From Kiloniellales bacterium (lineage in GTDB: Bacteria > Pseudomonadota > Alphaproteobacteria > Kiloniellales > JAKSBE01), in assembly GCA_030066685.1 (NCBI GenBank), contig JASJBF010000017.1:1-64000 (forward strand): 64,000 nt of DNA, written 5' to 3'. A program made the translations under genes and the position numbers. Under the pieces are notes generated by a model, which was not told where the DNA came from, searched no databases, and saw nothing but the letters and a program-made list of their open reading frames with translations. This document shows, in pieces, positions 8,637 to 17,537 of this stretch. Within the stretch, counting starts at the first letter, position 1; every line of letters begins with the position of its first letter.

Positions 8637-9605
8637 TCAGAGGCCGAGCCACTTGTTCACGATCTCGGTGTTCTCCGACACCCACTTCTTGGCGTATTCG
8701 GCGGGCTCTTCCTTGTCGACCACCAGGGCATAGGTCCAGGCGCTGACCAGCGCGGAGTTCATCTGGATGTTGCCCAGCAGCGCGGCCACCTCGGGCGCGC
8801 GCGTCTCCAGGGACTTGGAGTAGGCGATGTGCACCTTCGTCGGCGGCCAGGCGACGTCGATGCTGGACTTGTTGAACCAGTCCGGATCGTCGGTCGGCTG
8901 CACCATGGTCCAGCGGGAGGCGTCGTAGGCCGGCTCTTCCAGCTGCACCAGCTCGTGGAGCTGGAACATGTGGTGCGGGCCGTAGCAGAAGAAGACGAAG
9001 GGCCGCTTCTTGGTCACCGCGTCGTCGAGCTGCGCCAGGACCAGGGTCTCCTCGATCGTGGTCAGCTCGAAGAACTGGTCGTAGCCGTAGCCGCGCGCCT
9101 TGACCTTCTCGACGTTGGTCGAGGCCCAGCCCGGGGCGCCGACCCAGAGCTCGCCCTTGCCGTCGCCGTTGGAATCGAAGAGCGCGGAGACGTCGGGGTT
9201 GACCAGCTGGGTGACCGAGGTGATGCCGTGCTCGTCCGCGGTCTGCTTGGTCACGCAGACGCCCTGAACGGCCGCGTAGGGCTGGTCGCTCATGACGACC
9301 GACTTCTTGGTCTCGACGTATTCCTTGGTCAGGTTCTCCTGGTTCGGCATCCAGACTTCGGGATGCACGTCGATGTCGCCCTTGGCCCGGTCCATGGCCT
9401 TGAAGACCACCGCGTTGGTGCCGGGCACCAGCTCGACCTCGGTGCCGAAGTTCTCCTCGGCGATGACCTTGATGACGTTGGCGGTGATGTTCACCGAGGG
9501 CCAGTTCGGCACGCCGATGGTGACCTTGTCCTGGGCCGCCGCGGCGGCCGAAAAGCCCGCGACGGCTATCGCCGCGGCAGCGAAACGTGTGACGTGTTTC
9601 AACAT
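8637..9605 (-). CDS. Glycine betaine/proline-type ABC substrate-binding protein (ProX/OpuAC)
   Basis: This 322-residue periplasmic protein has a signal peptide (about 1-24, ending AAAAAQD) and the OpuAC fold, which binds quaternary ammonium compounds through an aromatic cage. Candidate aromatic positions occur in VPNWPSV, EVWMPNQ and FFCYGPHHMF. An acidic Asp-rich loop (FDSNGDGKGE) resembles a calcium loop but may be incidental. GGAGG precedes the ATG. It lies 52 bases after the permease gene; ATPase, permease and binding protein thus form a complete importer. The ligand could be glycine betaine, choline, carnitine, histidine betaine or another quaternary amine. Confidence 0.88.
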   Translation of the reverse strand: MLKHVTRFAAAAIAVAGFSAAAAAQDKVTIGVPNWPSVNITANVIKVIAEENFGTEVELVPGTNAVVFKAMDRAKGDIDVHPEVWMPNQENLTKEYVETKKSVVMSDQPYAAVQGVCVTKQTADEHGITSVTQLVNPDVSALFDSNGDGKGELWVGAPGWASTNVEKVKARGYGYDQFFELTTIEETLVLAQLDDAVTKKRPFVFFCYGPHHMFQLHELVQLEEPAYDASRWTMVQPTDDPDWFNKSSIDVAWPPTKVHIAYSKSLETRAPEVAALLGNIQMNSALVSAWTYALVVDKEEPAEYAKKWVSENTEIVNKWLGL

Positions 9606-9657
9606 CTAGGAGCCTCCTTGCTTCATATCGCTTCTGGTTCTGACTTCGGGTTGCGCC

Positions 9658-11223
9658 TCAAGCCGGCCCGCTGCGCCCCTGGACGATGCGGTCCAGGATC
9701 ATGGCGCAGAACAGGATCGCGAAGCCGGCCAGCATGCCCTGTCCCTCGGCCGCGTACTGCAGCGCCTCCAGGACGTCCTCGCCCAGGCCTTTGGCGCCGA
9801 TTAGCGAGGCGATCACGACCATGGACAGGCACATCAGGATGGTCTGGTTGATGCCGGTCATGATCGACGGCAGGGCCAGCGGCAGGTCGACCTTGAACAG
9901 CAGGAAGCGCTTGTTCGCCCCGAAGGCCATGGCCGCCTCTCGGACATGCGACGGGACGCCGCGCAGGCCGAGCACGGTCAGGCGGATCACCGGCGGCATG
10001 CCGAAGATCAGCGTCGCCAGGATGCCCGGCGGCTTGCCGGTGCCGAAGAAGGCGATGACCGGGATCAGGTAGACGAAGGCCGGCATGGTCTGCATGAAGT
10101 CCAGGATCGGCCGGACCACGGCGAAGGCCGACTTGCTCTTAGCGCACCAGATCCCGATCGGGATGCCGATGGCGATGCAGATGAAGGCCGCCGCGCCGAG
10201 CAGCGCGACCGTCGCCATGGACTTCTCCCAGAAGCCGAGAAAGGCCAGGTAGGCCAGGGCCGCCACGGTGAAGATCGCGACCCGCGGGCCGGCCAGGCGC
10301 CAGGCCAGCACCACGATGACCGCCATGACCACCGGCCAGGGCGTCGAGACCAGCATGACCTCAAGCCCGTCGAGCAGCACCCGGATGGCGAAGACGATGG
10401 AATCGAAGAGCGCCTCGCCGTTGATGGTCACGAAATCGAAGCCCTTGTCGAGCTCGGTCGCGACCGAGACCCGGAAGTCCCGGTTGGACGGAAAGACTGC
10501 GAAAAAGTCCGTGAAGAACTGGGCTGGCTTCGCCACCGTGAAGCGGTAGATGGTCATTGGGTAGATGGCGATGTAGGCCAGCAGGGCCGCGCCGATGAAG
10601 CCGCCCTGGCTGATCCCTGCCTTGAGCGAACGGTCGGCGCGCCAGTGGACGAAGCGCCGCTCCAGCGCCCAGTCGGCGGTCATGCCCTGGATCGCCTTGA
10701 CCAGGACCAGGAGCACCAGGCCGATCATGGTGAGCTTGGGTCCCTGGGCCACGGCCGCCTCGGCCGCCAGCATCGCGTTCTCAGCCGCGCGCCCGAGAGT
10801 CTCCGCGCTCTTCTGCAGGGCCTCGGCGTTGGTCGCGGCGTTCTTGATCGCCTCGATCGCCGCCTCCTGGCGTTCGCCTGCCCGGGTCATGAGCTTCTCG
10901 GCCTGCGCCATCTTGTCGGCGCCGAGATCGCCCCAGAGGCCGCGGCCGAGCTGCACGATGGCGAAGAGCTCGGCCAGGGCGAAGAGCCAGAACAGGCCCC
11001 AGAGGCTGCGCGCGCCGGCCCAGAGCGGGCCGAGGATCGCGGCCCAGAGGTTGAAGGTGAAGACGTAGCCCTGGGTCGCGCCGATCTTGTTGAAGGCCTT
11101 GATGTAGTGCTCGGGGTTCTGGACCACGAACTCGGCGATCAGGGCATCGCCCTTGGTCGCCGCGCTTTGCGCCGCCTCGGTCTCCGGGGCGCTCACGCTC
11201 GACAGACTGACTTCCGTTGCCAT
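9658..11223 (-). CDS. Quaternary-amine ABC transporter permease with extra N-terminal domain
   Basis: This 521-residue inner-membrane permease has its ProW-type transport domain in the C-terminal third, with the EAA-like docking loop (EAAMAFGANKRFLLFKVDLP) and a GIN-QTILM stretch. The first 160 residues are unusual: residues 50-95 (FTFNLWAAILGPLWAG and following) resemble DUF2628-type membrane proteins, and 100-160 are alanine/glutamate-rich and probably coiled coil. Standard ProW proteins are about 280-400 residues, so this is an extended version. It starts 5 bases after the ATPase stop. The fused part may be a sensor or assembly module; that is inference. Confidence 0.87.
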   Translation of the reverse strand: MATEVSLSSVSAPETEAAQSAATKGDALIAEFVVQNPEHYIKAFNKIGATQGYVFTFNLWAAILGPLWAGARSLWGLFWLFALAELFAIVQLGRGLWGDLGADKMAQAEKLMTRAGERQEAAIEAIKNAATNAEALQKSAETLGRAAENAMLAAEAAVAQGPKLTMIGLVLLVLVKAIQGMTADWALERRFVHWRADRSLKAGISQGGFIGAALLAYIAIYPMTIYRFTVAKPAQFFTDFFAVFPSNRDFRVSVATELDKGFDFVTINGEALFDSIVFAIRVLLDGLEVMLVSTPWPVVMAVIVVLAWRLAGPRVAIFTVAALAYLAFLGFWEKSMATVALLGAAAFICIAIGIPIGIWCAKSKSAFAVVRPILDFMQTMPAFVYLIPVIAFFGTGKPPGILATLIFGMPPVIRLTVLGLRGVPSHVREAAMAFGANKRFLLFKVDLPLALPSIMTGINQTILMCLSMVVIASLIGAKGLGEDVLEALQYAAEGQGMLAGFAILFCAMILDRIVQGRSGPA

Positions 11224-11228
11224 CTCGC

Positions 11229-12278
11229 TTACCCCTTTCCGCCCTGGATGCCGTGGAGAAGGTCGGCCTTGGTGATGACCCCGATCTCCTTCTTGTCGCC
11301 GTCGATCACCACCATCGGCCCCTCGGTCTCCACCGCGACGTCGATCAGGTGGTCAAGGTCGGTGTCCTCGGTGACTCGCGGCGCGCCGTCCAGGCTGTTG
11401 TGGCCGTTGGCCTTGTAGGCCTCGATCGGCTCCATGATCGAATGCGCGAAGACCAGCTTGAGTCGCGAGATTCCGGCCACGAAGTCGGCGACGTAGTCGT
11501 CGGCCGGCTCGGTCACGATCTTTTCTGGCGTGCCGATCTGGACGATCACCCCGTCCTTCATGATCGCGATGCGGTCGCCGATGCGGATCGCCTCGTCCAG
11601 GTCGTGGGTGATAAAGACCGTGGTCTTCTTGAGGCGCTGGGACAGGTCCATGAACTGGTCCTGGAGCTGGCGGCGGATCAGGGGATCCAGCGCGCTGAAG
11701 GGCTCGTCCATCAGCAGGATGTCGGGGTCCGCCGCGATCGCGCGGGCCAGGCCGACCCGCTGCTGCATGCCGCCGGAGAGTTCGTGGGCGAACTTGTCCT
11801 CCCAGCCGTTGAGCTCGACGATCTCGAGGCACTTCTCGGCGACGTCCCAGCGCTCCATCTTGCTCATGCCCTGGACCTCGAGCGGCAGGGCGACGTTGTC
11901 GCGGACAGTGCGGTGCGGCAGCAGGGCGATGTTCTGGAAGACCATGCCGATCTTCTCGGCCCGCAGGAGGCGCAGCTCCTCCTCGTTCTTGGCCATGACG
12001 TCCTGGCCGTTGATCAGGATCTCGCCGGCGGTCGGCTCCAGCAGCCGGTTGATGTGCCGGACCAGGGTCGACTTGCCGCTGCCCGACAGCCCCATGACGC
12101 AGAAGATCTCGCCGCGATGGACGTTGAAGCTGGCGTCGACGACGCCGACCACGCAGTCAAAGCGCTCCAGGATCTCGGCCTTGCTCAGGTTCTCGCTGCG
12201 GATCGCGGCCAGCGCCTCCTGGGCGCGGTCACCGAAAATCTTCCAGACCCCACGCAGCTCGATGACGTCGCTTTCCAT
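11229..12278 (-). CDS. Quaternary-amine ABC transporter ATP-binding protein (ProV/OpuAA type) with one CBS domain
   Basis: This 349-residue ATPase drives the importer. It has Walker A GLSGSGKST, signature [14 protein letters not shown], Walker B ILLMDEP and the switch His in FITHDLDEA. The N-terminal 40-residue lead before Walker A and the sequence WKIFGDRAQEAL are typical of ProV. The C-terminal 60 residues (ending GPMVVIDGDKKEIGVITKAD) form a single CBS motif, half of the pair that senses ionic strength in OpuA. I chose the ATG at 12278 with GGAGG 10 bases upstream; the frame stays open to 12419 but that extension lacks protein character. A 115-base gap separates it from the DegT gene. Confidence 0.88.
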   Translation of the reverse strand: MESDVIELRGVWKIFGDRAQEALAAIRSENLSKAEILERFDCVVGVVDASFNVHRGEIFCVMGLSGSGKSTLVRHINRLLEPTAGEILINGQDVMAKNEEELRLLRAEKIGMVFQNIALLPHRTVRDNVALPLEVQGMSKMERWDVAEKCLEIVELNGWEDKFAHELSGGMQQRVGLARAIAADPDILLMDEPFSALDPLIRRQLQDQFMDLSQRLKKTTVFITHDLDEAIRIGDRIAIMKDGVIVQIGTPEKIVTEPADDYVADFVAGISRLKLVFAHSIMEPIEAYKANGHNSLDGAPRVTEDTDLDHLIDVAVETEGPMVVIDGDKKEIGVITKADLLHGIQGGKG

Positions 12279-12393
12279 TGTCTTGACGCCTCCCTTCGGC
12301 TTTACGCCTTGCCTCTCCCATTCAAGCCTAGCACGGCACCGGTCTGGCGGTAGGACCAGCGCGACCGCGAAGCCCGTACCAGCGCCCTTCGCC

Positions 12394-13638
12394 TCACGGC
12401 GCCAGACCCGCCTCGGCAAGCTGCGCCATGGACTCCTGCAGGACCGCTGCCAGGACTTCGCAGTCCGCCTCGGTCAGGCTGGACGGCAGGCGCAGGTCGC
12501 AGAGGCCGCCCAGGACGGTCTCGGAGCGCGGCAGGTCCTGGGGCTCGGCCAGGTAGCGCCAGTGCCGGTGCGACGAGGTGAAGCCGAGCGGCTCGGCGCG
12601 GCCGAACCACTTGACGTGCACGCCGTGGCGGTCGCAGTCCGCCAGGAAGGCCAGGATCTCGCCGTCGGTGAGCCCGGTGAGGCTGAACTGCAGGGAGCTG
12701 GGCACGAACTCTTCCTTCGGCGAACGTGCTGGAACGACGATGTGATCGATCCGGTTTAGGAGCCCTTCCAGCTGCCGGTAGCTGCGCCGCCAGGCCGCGA
12801 TCCGCACGTCCAGCTCGGCCAGCTGCGGCCGCAGCAGCGCCGCCGCGAGGCTCGACATCCGCATCGAGAAGTTCGGGGTGTCGTACTTGTGGCGCTCGAA
12901 GACCTCCAGCGGCGGCCGGGCGCGGTGCTGGGCGTAGAGCATGTAGCTGCCGGAGTGCAGGATCGCCTTGGCCGCGATGTCCGGGTCGTCGGTCACCAGG
13001 ATCCCGCCTTCGCCCGAGTTGATGTGCTTGAAGGTCTGGCTGCTGAAGCAGGTGACCTGGCCGAAGGTGCCGCTGAGCCGACCGTCCCAGCGCGCGCCCA
13101 TGGTGTGGGCGCAGTCCTCGATCAGCACGAGGTCGCGACGGCGGCAGACCTCCATCAGGCGGTCCATGTCGGGGATGTGCCCGCGCATGTAGGACAGCAG
13201 CAGGATGCGGGCACCCGAGTCCGCCGCCTTTCGGTCCAGATCCTCGAGGTCGATGTGGTAGTTGCCGTCGACCTCGACCAGGACAGGCTGCGCGCCGGCG
13301 TGGGCGACGGCGCCCGGCACCGGCGCCAGGGTGAAGGCGTTGACCAGGACCTTGGCGCCCGGGGCGACCCCTGCCGCCTTGAGCGCCAGGAAGAGCGCGC
13401 CACCGCCGGAGTTGACCGCCACGGCGTAGCGGCGCCCGAGCCAGGCGGCGAACTCCTCCTCGAAGAGCGCGGCCTCGGGCAGGCCGTTGCGGTCCTCGCC
13501 GTAGCGGAACAGCCGGCCGTCGCGCAGCAGCTTGTTGGCCGCCTCGATCCCCGCCTCCGGCACCGGGTCCGGGGCGCTGAGGTCCTTGGTGAAGACCGTG
13601 CGCTCGGACGGCGCTGCGACGGGCGCGGCCTCGGCCAT
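12394..13638 (-). CDS. DegT/DnrJ/EryC1/StrS-family PLP aminotransferase
   Basis: This 414-residue fold-type I enzyme has Lys204 in SSQTFKHI as the PLP Schiff-base lysine, Asp175 in IEDCAHTMG contacting the pyridine nitrogen, and the GEGGILV loop. The family mostly aminates nucleotide-linked keto-sugars, but no sugar nucleotide gene is nearby. Here the ATG (13638) shares one base with the HisD-like stop (TGATG), so both are translated together, and an amine importer follows downstream. An aminotransferase acting on the aldehyde or keto product of a small amino alcohol is therefore plausible, but unproven. Confidence 0.85.
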   Translation of the reverse strand: MAEAAPVAAPSERTVFTKDLSAPDPVPEAGIEAANKLLRDGRLFRYGEDRNGLPEAALFEEEFAAWLGRRYAVAVNSGGGALFLALKAAGVAPGAKVLVNAFTLAPVPGAVAHAGAQPVLVEVDGNYHIDLEDLDRKAADSGARILLLSYMRGHIPDMDRLMEVCRRRDLVLIEDCAHTMGARWDGRLSGTFGQVTCFSSQTFKHINSGEGGILVTDDPDIAAKAILHSGSYMLYAQHRARPPLEVFERHKYDTPNFSMRMSSLAAALLRPQLAELDVRIAAWRRSYRQLEGLLNRIDHIVVPARSPKEEFVPSSLQFSLTGLTDGEILAFLADCDRHGVHVKWFGRAEPLGFTSSHRHWRYLAEPQDLPRSETVLGGLCDLRLPSSLTEADCEVLAAVLQESMAQLAEAGLAP

Positions 13639-14951
13639 CAGTCGCTTCCTTCGACCTGGAGGTCGAAGTGTTCGCCCGGGAAGTACTTGGCGAGCCGGAC
13701 GTCGCCGGTCACGGCGTGGCCCTCCATGCCCTCCAGGCGCGAGATCCGCGCCGCCACTGGCGCCACCGCCCGGGTCGCGTCCCGGGTCATGCGCTGATAG
13801 GTCAGGGACTTGATGAACTTGCCGGCGTTGAGGCCGCCGGAATAGCGGCCGGCGCCGCGGGTCGGCAGGATGTGATTCGGCCCGGAGCACTTGTCGCCGA
13901 AGGCCACGGTGGTCTCCTCGCCCAGGAACAGCGAGCCGTAGTTGCGCAGCCGGCCCAGCCACCAGTCCAGGTCGCGGGCCTGGACCTGCAGGTGCTCCGG
14001 CGCGTAGCGGTCGCAGACCTGGGCCATCTCCTCCCGGGTCTCCGCCAGGATGACCTCGCCGAAGTCGCGCCAGGCCGCTTCTGCCGCGTTCCGGGCGACC
14101 TCCGGCAGGGCGGCGATCACGCGCGGCATGATCTGGATCACCTGCTCGGCCAGCTCGCGGCTGCTGGTGACCAGCCAGACCGGAGAATCCGGCCCGTGCT
14201 CGGCTTGACCGGTGAGGTCGGCGGCGACGATCTCCGGATCGGCGGTGTCGTCGGCGGCGACCATGGATTCGGTCGGGCCGGCGATGACGTCGATGCCGAT
14301 GCGCCCGAAGAGCAGCCGCTTGGCCTCGGCGACGAAGCGGTTGCCGGGGCCGACGATGATGTCGGCCGGATGGCCGGTGAAATGCCCGTAGGCCAGGGCG
14401 GCGATTCCCTGGACCCCGCCCAGGGCCAGGATGTGGTCGGCGCCCGAGGCCTTCATGGCGTAGAGGATCGCCGGATGGATGCCCCGGCCCTTCTGCGCCG
14501 GCGAGGCAGCGATGACGTTCTGGACCCCGGCGACCTTGGCCGTGCAGACGCTCATGATCGCCGAGGCGGCGTGGGCGTAGCGACCGCCGGGCACGTAGCA
14601 GCCGGCGGTGGTCACGGGGATCAGGCGCTGCCCGGCGATCAGGCCGTCGACCAGGGTGACCTCGAACTCCTGCATCGAGTCCCGCTGGCGCCGGGCGAAG
14701 TCGCCGACCCGCTGGCGGGCGAAACGGATGTCCTCCTTGACCGATTCCGGCAGGCCGGCCTCCGCCTGGCGCAGCGCGTCCTCGCTCACCAGGATGTCGT
14801 CGGTCCAGCCGTCCAGGCGCTCGGCGACGGCCCGGGTCGCAGCCTCGCCGCCGGATTCGATTTCCTGGAGCAGCGCGGAGACGATCTTCGTCGTTTCCGC
14901 GTCGCCGGCGGCGGGAGTCTTCAGCGCAGACTTCAGATGGGTAACGGTCAT
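13638..14951 (-). CDS. Histidinol dehydrogenase homologue (HisD/HpsN-like NAD-dependent alcohol dehydrogenase)
   Basis: This 437-residue cytoplasmic enzyme of the HisD family oxidises an alcohol to a carboxylate in two NAD-linked steps. The zinc ligands Q249, H252, D353 and H412 and the catalytic pair E319-H320 (YAPEHLQV) are all present, as is GPGN-R in the NAD site. It is not near other his genes; it sits under a LacI regulator beside an importer, which matches the catabolic branch that includes sulfopropanediol dehydrogenase HpsN. The ATG at 14951 gives the usual length; ATG 14972 is possible. The 14-bp LacI operator lies about 100 bases upstream. Substrate is unknown; a sulfonated diol or amino alcohol fits the context. 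Confidence 0.85.
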   Translation of the reverse strand: MTVTHLKSALKTPAAGDAETTKIVSALLQEIESGGEAATRAVAERLDGWTDDILVSEDALRQAEAGLPESVKEDIRFARQRVGDFARRQRDSMQEFEVTLVDGLIAGQRLIPVTTAGCYVPGGRYAHAASAIMSVCTAKVAGVQNVIAASPAQKGRGIHPAILYAMKASGADHILALGGVQGIAALAYGHFTGHPADIIVGPGNRFVAEAKRLLFGRIGIDVIAGPTESMVAADDTADPEIVAADLTGQAEHGPDSPVWLVTSSRELAEQVIQIMPRVIAALPEVARNAAEAAWRDFGEVILAETREEMAQVCDRYAPEHLQVQARDLDWWLGRLRNYGSLFLGEETTVAFGDKCSGPNHILPTRGAGRYSGGLNAGKFIKSLTYQRMTRDATRAVAPVAARISRLEGMEGHAVTGDVRLAKYFPGEHFDLQVEGSD

Positions 14952-15054
14952 GGTCTCGTGGTAGCTCCCCATTCGGCCGCCGGTTCGCACCACGTCGGGA
15001 TCATTCGGTGCGCCGCGGCTCGGGCCTTCGCTTGCCACGAAAGCCGTTGCTCTT

Positions 15055-15068
15055 GAAAGCGCTTTCAT
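15055..15068. promoter_or_regulatory. Perfect 14-bp LacI/GalR-type operator
   Basis: TGAAAGCGCTTTCA is a perfect palindrome with the central CG and TGNAANCGNTTNCA pattern bound by LacI-family repressors. It lies in the divergent region between the HisD-like gene (- strand) and the LacI gene (+ strand), where it can control both. Confidence 0.85.
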
Positions 15069-15162
15069 GAAACCATGCGCTGTTGGGCAAGTCAAGTTGC
15101 TCTTCTGCGGCCGTCTCTCCGCTTCGTGATGGGTCGCCTTGTCGGAAAGACGCTTCAGTCCT

Positions 15163-16251
15163 ATGATCCGACCGGAGGCAGGTTTGGAAGCCAAGAACGA
15201 CATCGCGCCGAAGGACAATGAAAGCGCAATCGCGATGGTTGGCTCAAAGGCGCCGACCATGGAGGACGTGGCGCGCGCCGCCGGCGTCTCCCCGGCCACG
15301 GTCTCGCGCTGCATCAACCGTCCGGAGATGGTGCGTGAGGACCGGCGCCTGAGGATCCGGACCGCGATCGCCGAGCTCGGCTACGTCCCCCACGGCGCCG
15401 CCCGGGCCCTGGCCTCGAAGCGCTCGATGACCATCGGCGCCCTCTTCCCGCGCCTGAACAGCCTGCTCTTCGGCAGCTTCATCGCCCCGCTGCAGCGCCG
15501 CCTCCATGCCGAGGGCTACACCCTGGTGGTCTCCTCCTCGGACTACGATCCCGCAACGGAGCACCAGCAGGTCTCCAGCCTGGTCTCGAACGGCATCGAC
15601 GGCCTGGTCCTGATCGGCACCAGCCACGACCCGGCGGTCTTCGAGCTTCTGGAGCGTAAGGCCATTCCCTTCGTCCTGACCTGGGCCTGGGATCCGGGCT
15701 ATGCGCAGCCGCAGATCGGCTTTTGCAACGCCACCGCCGCTGGCGCGGTCGCCAACTACCTGCTGGACATCGGCCACCGCCGGATCGGCATGATCTCGGG
15801 CCCGGCCGACGGCAACGACCGGGTCGGCGCCCGGATCCGCGGCGTGCGCACCGCCCTCGCCGCGCGCGGCTGCGAGCTGCCGGACCGTTACCTGGTCGAG
15901 AGCCCCTTCGACATTAGAGAGGGCGGCAAGGCCTTCGGTCGGCTGACGCAGCAGCCCGATCCGCCGACCGCGGTGCTCTGCGGCTCCGACATCTTCGCGA
16001 TCGGCGCGATCTTCGAGGCGCGGCGCCTGGGCCTGAAGGTCCCCGAGGACGTCTCGATCACCGGCTTCGACGATACCGACCTGGCGTCCTGCGTCGTGCC
16101 GGCGCTGACCACCCTGCGCACCCCGCGCGCCGAAATGGCCGAGCTGACCGCCGCCTACCTGCTCGACCGCCTTGCCGGCCGCCAGACCGGACCGCAAGAG
16201 CTGGAGACCGAGCTGATCGTCCGGGAAAGCTCGGCCCCGCCCGGAAGGTGA
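15163..16251 (+). CDS. LacI-family transcriptional regulator
   Basis: This regulator of about 362 residues has an N-terminal helix-turn-helix (TMEDVARAAGVSPATVSRCIN) with the hinge helix motif (AARALASKRS) and a periplasmic-binding-protein-like ligand domain ending in the dimerisation signature TGFDDTDLAS. It faces away from the HisD-like operon, with a perfect palindromic operator between them, and so most likely represses that operon and itself until an inducer (probably the importer's substrate) binds. Start is uncertain: ATG 15163, TTG 15184 with an ideal GGAGG five bases upstream, or ATG 15235. Confidence 0.9.
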   Translation: MIRPEAGLEAKNDIAPKDNESAIAMVGSKAPTMEDVARAAGVSPATVSRCINRPEMVREDRRLRIRTAIAELGYVPHGAARALASKRSMTIGALFPRLNSLLFGSFIAPLQRRLHAEGYTLVVSSSDYDPATEHQQVSSLVSNGIDGLVLIGTSHDPAVFELLERKAIPFVLTWAWDPGYAQPQIGFCNATAAGAVANYLLDIGHRRIGMISGPADGNDRVGARIRGVRTALAARGCELPDRYLVESPFDIREGGKAFGRLTQQPDPPTAVLCGSDIFAIGAIFEARRLGLKVPEDVSITGFDDTDLASCVVPALTTLRTPRAEMAELTAAYLLDRLAGRQTGPQELETELIVRESSAPPGR

Positions 16252-16257
16252 CCGACA

Positions 16258-16288
16258 CCCCAAGCGAAAAGGCCCCCAAGCGAAAAGG
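16258..16288 (+). repeat. Tandem 15-base repeat before threonine synthase gene
   Basis: The 15 bases at 16258-16272 recur exactly at 16274-16288 (period 16). The copies end just before the ribosome site of the threonine synthase gene. Probably a small slippage duplication in the leader. Confidence 0.6.
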
Positions 16289-16300
16289 AAAGACCGAAAG

Positions 16301-17527
16301 ATGCTCGATCCCGCCCTGACCCAGGAGCTGCCCAGCTTCGTCACCCACCTGGAATGCTCGATGACCGGGCAGCGCTACGAGGCCGACAAGGTCCAGGGCC
16401 TCTCGGAGGTCGGCCGGCCGCTGCTGGTGCGCTACGACCTCGAGGCGCTGGGCAAGGTCGTCTCCAAGGCGGCCCTGGCCGCGCGCCGGACCGGCTTCTG
16501 GCGCTACCGCGAGTTCCTGCCGGTCCGCAAGGCCGCCAACGTGGTCAGCCTGGGCGAGGTGGTCACGCCGATGATCCCCCTGTCGCGGCTGAGCGACGGC
16601 GAGATCATCGTCAAGGACGAAGGCCGCCTGCCGACCGGCTCCTTCAAGGCCCGCGGCCTGGCCCTCGCCGTGTCCATGGCCAAGGAGCTGGGCCTTGAGC
16701 ACCTGGCCATGCCGACCAACGGCAACGCCGGCGCCGCCATGGCCGCTTACGCCAGCCAGGCCGGCCTACGGACCACGATCTTCTGCCCGGACGACACGCC
16801 GGAGATCAACGTCTCGGAGATCAAGCTGCAAGGTGCCAAGGTCTACAAGGTCAATGGCCTGATCAACGACTGCGGCAAGATCGTCGGCGCCGGCAAGGAG
16901 AGCGTCGGCTGGTTCGACGTCTCGACCCTGAAGGAGCCCTACCGGATCGAGGGCAAGAAGACCATGGGCCTGGAGCTGGCCGAGCAGCTGGGCTGGGAGC
17001 TGCCAGACGTCATCTTCTATCCGACCGGCGGCGGCACCGGCCTGATCGGCATGTGGAAGGCCTTCGCCGAGCTGGAGGCCATCGGCTGGATCGGCGCCAA
17101 GCGGCCGCGCATGGTGGCGGTGCAGGCGACCGGCTGCGCGCCCATCGTCAAGGCTTACGAGGCCGGCGAGGAGCACGCGCCCCTCTGGGAGGACGCCCAG
17201 ACCTACGCCGCCGGCATCCGGGTGCCGATCGCGGTCGGCGATTTCCTGATCCTGCGGGCGGTGCGGGAAAGCGGCGGCTTCGCCATCGCCGTGACCGACG
17301 AGGCGATCCGAAGCGCCCTGGAAGAGGTCGCGGCGGTCGAAGGCCTGCTGCTCTGCCCCGAGGGTGCGGCGACCTACGCCGCCTACAAGACGGCGCTGGC
17401 CGACGGCCGGGTCAAGCCGGGCGAGACGGCCGTCCTGTTCAACTGCGCGACCGGCCTGAAGTACCCCCTGCCCAAGGTCGAGGCCTGGCTCGACAAGGAC
17501 GAACTGCCGGACCTGACCACGTTGTAA
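16301..17527 (+). CDS. thrC: Threonine synthase (fold-type II PLP enzyme)
   Basis: This 408-residue enzyme converts O-phosphohomoserine to threonine, or is a close relative with another beta-replacement substrate. Lys116 in PTGSFKARG is the PLP lysine; PTNGNAGAA binds substrate and the phosphate loop PTGGGTG is present. An N-terminal segment (HLECSMTGQRYEAD) recalls the zinc-ribbon-like start of short threonine synthases but keeps only one cysteine there. It starts 49 bases after the LacI stop. In E. coli thrC lies with thrAB; here it stands beside catabolic genes, so cysteate-synthase-like or other catabolic activity cannot be excluded. Confidence 0.8.
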   Translation: MLDPALTQELPSFVTHLECSMTGQRYEADKVQGLSEVGRPLLVRYDLEALGKVVSKAALAARRTGFWRYREFLPVRKAANVVSLGEVVTPMIPLSRLSDGEIIVKDEGRLPTGSFKARGLALAVSMAKELGLEHLAMPTNGNAGAAMAAYASQAGLRTTIFCPDDTPEINVSEIKLQGAKVYKVNGLINDCGKIVGAGKESVGWFDVSTLKEPYRIEGKKTMGLELAEQLGWELPDVIFYPTGGGTGLIGMWKAFAELEAIGWIGAKRPRMVAVQATGCAPIVKAYEAGEEHAPLWEDAQTYAAGIRVPIAVGDFLILRAVRESGGFAIAVTDEAIRSALEEVAAVEGLLLCPEGAATYAAYKTALADGRVKPGETAVLFNCATGLKYPLPKVEAWLDKDELPDLTTL

Positions 17528-17537
17528 GCGCGCCGGC

